Assembly: GCA_015956445.1 (NCBI GenBank) | Contig: WIUZ02000007.1 | Coordinates: 1,178,001 to 1,242,000 of the forward strand | Direction: 5' to 3' | From: Thelephora terrestris | Lineage: Eukaryota > Basidiomycota > Agaricomycetes > Thelephorales > Thelephoraceae | DNA: 64,000 bases | Part shown: in pieces, positions 58,454 to 64,000 of the stretch | How the letters are laid out: the number at the start of each line of letters is the position of its first letter | Position numbering within the stretch: the first letter of the stretch is position 1 | Notes under the pieces: generated by a model | What the model was told of the DNA's origin: nothing | Databases searched by the model: none | What the model saw: the letters and a program-made list of their open reading frames with translations, nothing else | Program-made: the position numbers and the translations under genes

Positions 58454-59994
58454 TCAGTTATTGGAATGAAGCGCTTCCCTCGTCGCTGCGCGAAAGAAAG
58501 AAAAGGGCGCACGCGGTAAGCGCGAGACAGAAAGGGGTTCACGGGTCAGCCAGAAACGTACCGCGGAGAATCCAACAGAAGGTGGAGGTGGGGCTGAGGG
58601 CCCCGTTGGCCGGCCAGTGGGATGTATTGAACCTGTACGAAGGGGTGTATGCATATGAAATTGATTTGGTACCTTGGAAGCATCCTTGGGGTTATTGAGG
58701 TGATAGGAGGGAACCGGAGTCACCGCGTGGGCGTTAGAGACACGTCGCGCAAAGAGCGGGGCGACAGAGGTATCTTGGAGGTTTGCTTTCTTGTGAGAAA
58801 GGGAAGGGGTGGGCTGTGCAGACTTTTCTGATAGAGAAACGGATCGCATTCGAGAAGGTGTAGTTGGGACTATTCTCGGCGGCTGCATAGATGATCGCTG
58901 ACCGGGGTTCGGGGTTTGGGCTGTGTTAATAGAACGAGAAGCAGATCTAGCGCCGGACTGAAGAGCATCACCGACAGTGCGATAGGGGTTGGTCGCGGGA
59001 AAACCGCCTTCAGCAGGAAAAGCGTCACGCGAAGATTTCGGGGAGGGTAATTGTTGGGCTGCGCAGCTAGAATCAATCCGTATCCGTTTCCTCTTGGTCG
59101 CAGAAGGGGAGGGCGTGAGCTGATCGGTGTTCCTAGATAGTTTTCGTTTCCTAGAATCCGAGATAGGAACTGTGCTCGTGGGCCGTGCACTTGCAATTGG
59201 ACCAACGACAGTTCCTCGGATAGCCTCCTTCAAGTTAGTCTCCGTGGAAGCAATGTGAAGTGGGATCTTTTGTAACATAGGCAAGAGTGGTATAATGGCT
59301 GTCAAGATTTGCAATTGCTGATCCTTTATCGTCTGCAAGGCCTGTGTGTTGATGTGGGCAAGCTAAGAATCAAGAGGGTGGGGCTGAGCTCTTCGAATTA
59401 TGTGGCTAGTACATACGGTTTGAACAGCTTCGACCTTTTGATTCAAAGCATCCAAGGAGCTCGAAAGGGACTGCCGTAATTCGACCAGAGCGGAAGCTTG
59501 GGCTGGTTCTCGGATGCACGATTGAAGCGTTGTTTCCGTTCGGCCCACTGATGGTGACAAGTAATCAAGGTCAATATATGCGCACGGGTTTCAGAAAACG
59601 TAACCCAGCAGCCCTGGGTCTGGCAATTGAAGGGCCTCCGATATTGTTTTAGAAGCAAAAACGTGCCTTGTTCTTGGATAACCCGTCTGACAAGCCGTTG
59701 CACCTCATCGTTCACTTCCTCGTTCCGAGCGAGTAGTTTCTGTCGTGAGTCCTCCGCGTCGGATACCAGCTTTTCTACCCTCTCAGAGAATTTCTCTATT
59801 GTCGCCTGAGTATCATGCAATAGAATCCGGACAGAGCTTCCGGCCTTGTCCGCCGGAGCTGATCCAGTGGGTTCGACCGCAGCTAAGCCTGGTTTAAGTC
59901 CGAGTCCAGAGGCGGTAGTATCCTTGTTCAACAAGTGAGCCCAAAGAGTTGAAGTCATCGTCAGGCCTGAAGTCGAGGTGGAAGGTCTGGACAT
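58454..59994 (-). CDS. Coiled-coil / disordered hypothetical protein
   Basis: Minus-strand gene. Start chosen MSRPSTSTSGLTMTSTLW (an upstream in-frame Met at 60,021 is possible). Exon 1 has a helical heptad-like stretch RILLHDTQATIEKFSERVEK..DAEDSRQKLLARNEEV, followed by VELRQSLSSSLDALNQKVEA in the next exon and ILTAIIPLLPMLQKIPLHIA in the third, consistent with a coiled coil. The rest is Ser/Pro/Arg-rich and disordered, with a nuclear-signal-like ATKRKRIRI. No named family was recognised; a role in chromosome or meiosis biology would be a guess. It starts about 70 bp from the rhomboid gene, which runs the other way, so the two probably share a promoter. Confidence 0.55.
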
Positions 59995-60064
59995 GGCAAT
60001 CGGAGACGGAAAGGTGATCAAGGGGATGTTGCCGATGCCGCTGGGACGCGGTGTATGACGATCA

Positions 60065-61634
60065 ATGTTCTTACCCCGACTTCACCACCATGGGTCCCCC
60101 TTCCTCCGACGTTTCCCAACGGCATTCGCTAGGGACTTTCGAGTTTCACCGCGGTCATGGCTTCCGAGGTCCTCGCTCGACATCACGACGAAGTCGACGC
60201 CCGAAACGATGCGGTTCAGAGACGAAGTAGCCAAATCCACTCTCCCCAAGTCATTTAGTGACCACGTACGCCACCCTGGAATCCGGAATCAAATATTAGT
60301 GAGTAGAGTGGGGTTCCGGTCCGCGAGGTGACTCTGTGCTGAACTTTGCGTAGTTTTTCACCTTCGGCTCTTTCGTTGCGTTCTCGATCGCCGCAAAGCT
60401 TACCAACTATGATACGAGTTACTGGGCACAAAAACTCTCGCTCGGGTCAAGCATATGGATTATGGGCCCGCCTGGCTCAGACCAAATGAGAAAGATGAGG
60501 TACATTGATTACGCCAAGGTGCGTTTCGTACCCGTCATACTGCAGTGTGTTATTCACCACACTCCCTCTTGCAGAAGATGCAGAACGGGCTGGATCGGGT
60601 CCGAGGAGCCGTAGAATCCCTCCCGATAATCCTCAAATCGTTGGCAACCTGGGCGTATATATATGTGGCCCAGCCGCTGGTTGACGCAAAGGAGGGCCGC
60701 AGAGTTTGTTGGACAATAGCTGCTGTGAATACCGGGATCTGGGTATTATGGCAAATTCCCAGGTTGAGGCCTTTCATGAAAGCGTCTTTCAGCCACAGCC
60801 CGCTGTCCGGCAAGTCTTACACGATGTTGACGAGCACCTTCAGCCACAAATCATTTTTCCACCTACTTTTCAACTCAATGGCGCTCACCAGTTTCGGTAC
60901 GTCCAAGAACTCCTTCGTCTCCGTTGGTCCTGACGCTGAGATTGTTTATTATAGGTTCCGCTACTTGTGAATATCTGATGCGCGAACAGGAAAATAATCC
61001 GTTGAGGATGCAAGAGTCTACGATCCAGTACCATCTGATAGCTTTCCTCATTTCCGGTGCGAATCAACCGCCTCGCTTCGTTTTGATTCCCCGTTAACGA
61101 AGGGTGCATACAGCCGGTCTGTTCTCTAGTCTCGTTTCCCACACGATAGCCGCAAGGGTCACATTCCCCCGGCTCATTGCCAGAATCACAAAGGCGAAAA
61201 CCCAGCCCGTCACCCCCCATTTACTTGGGACTTCTGTCAAAGAACGCATCCTTCCTTCACTGGGAGCCTCCGGCGCCATTTACTCTGCAGTCGTTGTCAC
61301 CGCCCTTGCCTACCCCCACTCTGAGATAGCCCTTATTTTCCCACCGACTCCGCCGATACCAATACAATGGGGCGTGGGTGCTCTGCTCATGTTGGATTGT
61401 ATTGGTGTAATTCGTGGATGGAGGTATGAATATTGTTTGTTCACTTGATCGTTCTGTTGTAGATGCTAACGCTTGGGTAGGATGTTTGATCATTTTGCCC
61501 ATCTGGGAGGGGCCGCGTTCGGGGGTTTCTATTACGCCTACGGGCCAGAGATCTGGCACTTTTTCAGAAACGTCAACCCTATGCCCTACAAGCCTCGCCC
61601 TCGAGATCATGAACCTTCGTCGAAGGTTAGCTGA
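60065..61634 (+). CDS. Rhomboid family intramembrane serine protease
   Basis: Probably mitochondrial (Pcp1/PARL-type). The N-terminus MFLPRLHHHGSPFLRRFPTA is Arg-rich and acid-poor, like a matrix-targeting signal. After an intron come FFTFGSFVAFSIAAKLTNYD and GPPGSDQMRKMRYIDYAK. Then CWTIAAVNTGIWVLWQIPRL (TM), MLTSTFSHKSFFHLLFNSMA with the HxxxHxxFN-like L2 motif, ATCEYLMREQ, SLVSHTIAARVTF, and the catalytic block PSLGASGAIYSAVVVTALAY with the active Ser at about 61,269. Then IPIQWGVGALLMLDCIGVIR and, after an intron, MFDHFAHLGGAAFGGFYYAY with the catalytic His. The stop at 61,634 leaves a short polar tail. Six to seven membrane segments fit. An intact enzyme is likely. Confidence 0.85.
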
Positions 61635-62996
61635 CCTGGGTGTTGCATGCACACCCTCCGGTGACGATGCCAGAGGATCGGTGGGCGATAGAACGTGTAA
61701 CGCATGGTTAAATCACCTTTACAACACATTTTGATTGACTCCCTTCTACGTCACATCGCGGAAGGGAAACCTTTCGACTACTGAATCGCTCTTCCGAACC
61801 GTTGGAGAACACAGTTGGTCGACAAACCTCTTTAACATCCAACACCAGCGATTTGAAGGTGAGCGGATGCAATCAGAGTTCGATTGAAGGGCGTATAGTC
61901 AACTATGTTAGAATATCCGATGATGTCGGATACCATGACTTGGTTATATTGTCGACCTGGACTGATGCCGCGCGTATACAGCGCGGTCACCGTCTTTGAT
62001 GGTGGCAATGCTCGAAGTGCATAGTCGCCTCCCTTCTTGCACTGCCCGCTGGCAGTTATGGGGGTGAGGCGGGACAACCGTTTGTGTGCTTGCCGCAATC
62101 AGTCCGTATCCCATCGACCCTCCCAAGTTCTGTACTTGACCCCTCAAGTCCTGGGTCCGTGTGTCGTTCTTACAGAACTGAGGAGATGGGCCACGCAGGG
62201 GGGCAGCGAGCTGAAGGGGATAGGGCGCGATGGGGTTGGAAAGCAGTCTCCTCGCACGTGCGGGCTATGCTAGGGACCCTTCAATTCGTGCCCTTTGTCC
62301 TGCTGTGAACGAACCCGACCTAGCACATCAAGTCCTTGACGGACGTGTCGTGAAAGGCAGACGGTGATCATAGCAACTCCATCACAGCCCAGGTCCCATC
62401 GTTTATGGATTGGGACGTCCGACGTCCTGCGTGATGCCATATAGGAATCGGCTCAAGGAGAGAGTCTGAGGTCAGAAGGCATAGATGAGGGTACAGGGGA
62501 CTCGACGACCCCACCAGATGAATCCACGTGAAGGGATGGACTTGATAGAATTCGCACCGCCCTTCCAGGCCCTTCCTCGGGCATGCACAGCGGTCATTAA
62601 CCCCAGAAGCCAGCCACAGTCTGGAAATTATTCATGTTGAGCTGGACACTCCGATTCACACGGATAGCCTTTAAGTCACCCTACTGTAACATGTCGATTT
62701 GATCGACGTCCTTTGTTCTTGCCTCGATGGGCAACGAGCTCGAGTTCTTGGCCGCCCAAGTTGCTCTCCCGAAGATGGACGTCTGGACAGCCACCTTCAT
62801 TATTGTCGGCCCATTCAGGTCAGTGTGCACCGCAGTACGTAAGATGCTCGCCCAATATATCAATCCCAGCCTCCCCAGCCTTCCGATGTTCGCTTGTCGC
62901 TGTCCCCCCACCCCTACGACTCTGCGTCTTGAATCCCCTTCTTCCTTGTAATCTGCCGAGAGCGCAGACCTCCTCCCTAGCCCTCCGGAACACACC
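61635..62996. other. Intergenic, no gene supported
   Basis: About 1.36 kb. Short frames only (for example 62,037-62,308) without recognisable motifs. The last ~280 bp is pyrimidine-rich and includes the 5' region of the DUF6535 gene. Confidence 0.35.
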
Positions 62997-64000
62997 ATGG
63001 AGGAACAAATCGCTAACCTTGATAAAGCGTGCGTCAAATTGACATCCCTTTTTTCAATCTTTCTGACCGCGTTTCTTGTTCTTCAGTGTGGAGGATGCCA
63101 TACTCAAGGCACTTAAAACTCACTTTGCGCCCCCCGTCGAAACGACCAACAATCCCCACGTTGAATTCTACAACAAGTTTCAACGTCAAGCCGACGCGCA
63201 CGATAGCGACTTTTTGAAAAAATATGGCGGAGACCTGGACATCACCTTGATCTTCGTGGGTTTTTTCTCTTTTTTACCCACCTGGGGTCCAAACTCACTT
63301 TTGAGGGGAATAGGCTGGTTTGTTCTCCGCCGTCGTAGCCGGTTTCATCGCAATGGTTCAAACCCAGATCCAACCCGACTACACACAACTGAGCCACGAT
63401 CTTCTTTGGATGATGGCCCAATCGATGAATCTGAACCCTCCAGCTAAGCCCAGCAACGATAACCCATGGAATGGCCCCGATCCCAACCTCGTCCGCGTTC
63501 AAACCATCCTTTTTTCCAGTTTGGCCGTCTCTCTCCTCGCTGCATTTGTTGCCATGCTGGGCAAGCAGTGGCTCAACCGATACTCGCAGGCCGACATGCA
63601 CGGGTCTCTCATTCATCGCGGTCGGGACCGACAGCGGAAGATCAACGGAATGACAACATGGCATTTCAATCTGGTCATGGAATTTCTCCCACTCATGCTC
63701 CAAATCGCTCTTCTCCTCCTCGGTTACGCCCTCTCCGACTACCTCCTGACTATCGACAATCTGATCGCTTGGGTCGTCGCCGGTTTCACCGCATCCGGTC
63801 TCTTCTTCTACACCTTCATCGTTCTTGCCGGCATTCTGTCCTACGACTGCCCATTCCAGACCCCATTTTCCCATTTCTTCCATTTCGTGGTTGATTTCGA
63901 CAACAAACACAGGAAGTTCCTCAAGAACTCTAGGAGACGGCTTCGCCACGCCTTATCTCAGCTCAAGAACCGACAGAAGCCAAAGTCAAGTCGATCACCT
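62997..64000 (+). CDS. DUF6535 domain membrane protein (partial, runs off the window)
   Basis: Start MEEQIANLDKA, spliced to VEDAILKALKTHFAPPVETT, YNKFQRQADAHDSDFLKKYG, then AGLFSAVVAGFIAMVQTQIQ (TM1) after an intron that begins near 63,258. PWNGPDPNLVRVQTILFSSL and AVSLLAAFVAMLGKQWLNRY (TM2) are the strongly conserved DUF6535 core. Then MTTWHFNLVMEFLPLMLQIA (TM3), LLLGYALSDYLLTIDNLIAW and FTASGLFFYTFIVLAGIL (TM4) and a basic tail NKHRKFLKNSRRRLRHALSQ. The frame is open at 64,000. This family is large in Agaricomycetes and its function is unknown. A long antisense frame (63,242-63,949) is a shadow. Confidence 0.85.

Noticed and set aside
58246-58698. 150-residue plus-strand frame
   Set aside because: Overlaps the 3' end of the minus-strand coiled-coil gene; basic, low-complexity, no motif.
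63242-63949. 235-residue minus-strand frame
   Set aside because: Antisense shadow of the DUF6535 membrane domain.

Overview
The window is nuclear DNA from a filamentous basidiomycete. Genes have many introns of about 45-70 nt with GT..AG borders and CTAAC/CTGAC-like branch points. Gene families typical of Agaricomycetes are present: a Tnp2 (CACTA-type) transposase, a DUF6535 membrane protein, PARP-domain proteins with the NENRRWxGT signature, A-T-R NRPS-like reductases and microsomal P450s of the ISDxPGP type. The mix of families resembles Ceratobasidiaceae (Rhizoctonia-like), but that placement is inference from family content only. All coding calls come from reading spliced exons by eye, so exon borders are approximate.

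Region 1 (1-22.5 kb) is repeat-rich and decayed. It holds a 3'-truncated P450, a 5'-truncated member of an orphan gene family, and a PARP-domain gene whose active-site His is Tyr. Next comes a 2.2-kb tandem duplication of an unnamed coiled-coil gene. The first copy is split by a 3.85-kb CACTG-ended transposon with 118-bp terminal inverted repeats and a 3-bp target duplication. That transposon carries, in reverse orientation, a divergent paralogue of the gene it interrupts, plus a ~700-bp near-perfect palindrome beside its right end. A Tnp2 transposase with an in-frame stop follows. Then come a 180-bp TG..CA element lying in the 3' end of a second orphan-family gene, another Agaricomycete-type unnamed gene, and a partial duplicate of the neighbouring reductase domain.

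Region 2 (22.5-43.6 kb) is a conserved gene core: an A-T-R NRPS-like reductase, an SRPK-type kinase, the PP2A activator PTPA, a peroxisomal MaoC hydratase ending in AKL, an apparently intact P450, a PIF1 helicase and the RAD9 checkpoint clamp subunit in divergent orientation, and a PAK/Ste20 kinase with a CRIB domain. A piece of the SRPK gene and its 3' flank is duplicated 15 kb away in inverted orientation at 44.4-44.8 kb.

Region 3 (44.8-64 kb) holds a Zn2Cys6-type regulator, an unexplained GC-rich ORF-dense block at 47 kb, a DUF676 serine esterase, the best-preserved member of the orphan family, a pirin, a kinase-like protein, a coiled-coil/disordered protein, a rhomboid protease, and a DUF6535 gene that runs off the right edge.

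The core genes are housekeeping (DNA repair, phosphatase regulation, beta-oxidation, polarity signalling) and do not form one pathway. The most unusual structure is the nested repeat system at 5.6-13.9 kb. No tRNA, rRNA or CRISPR array was seen.
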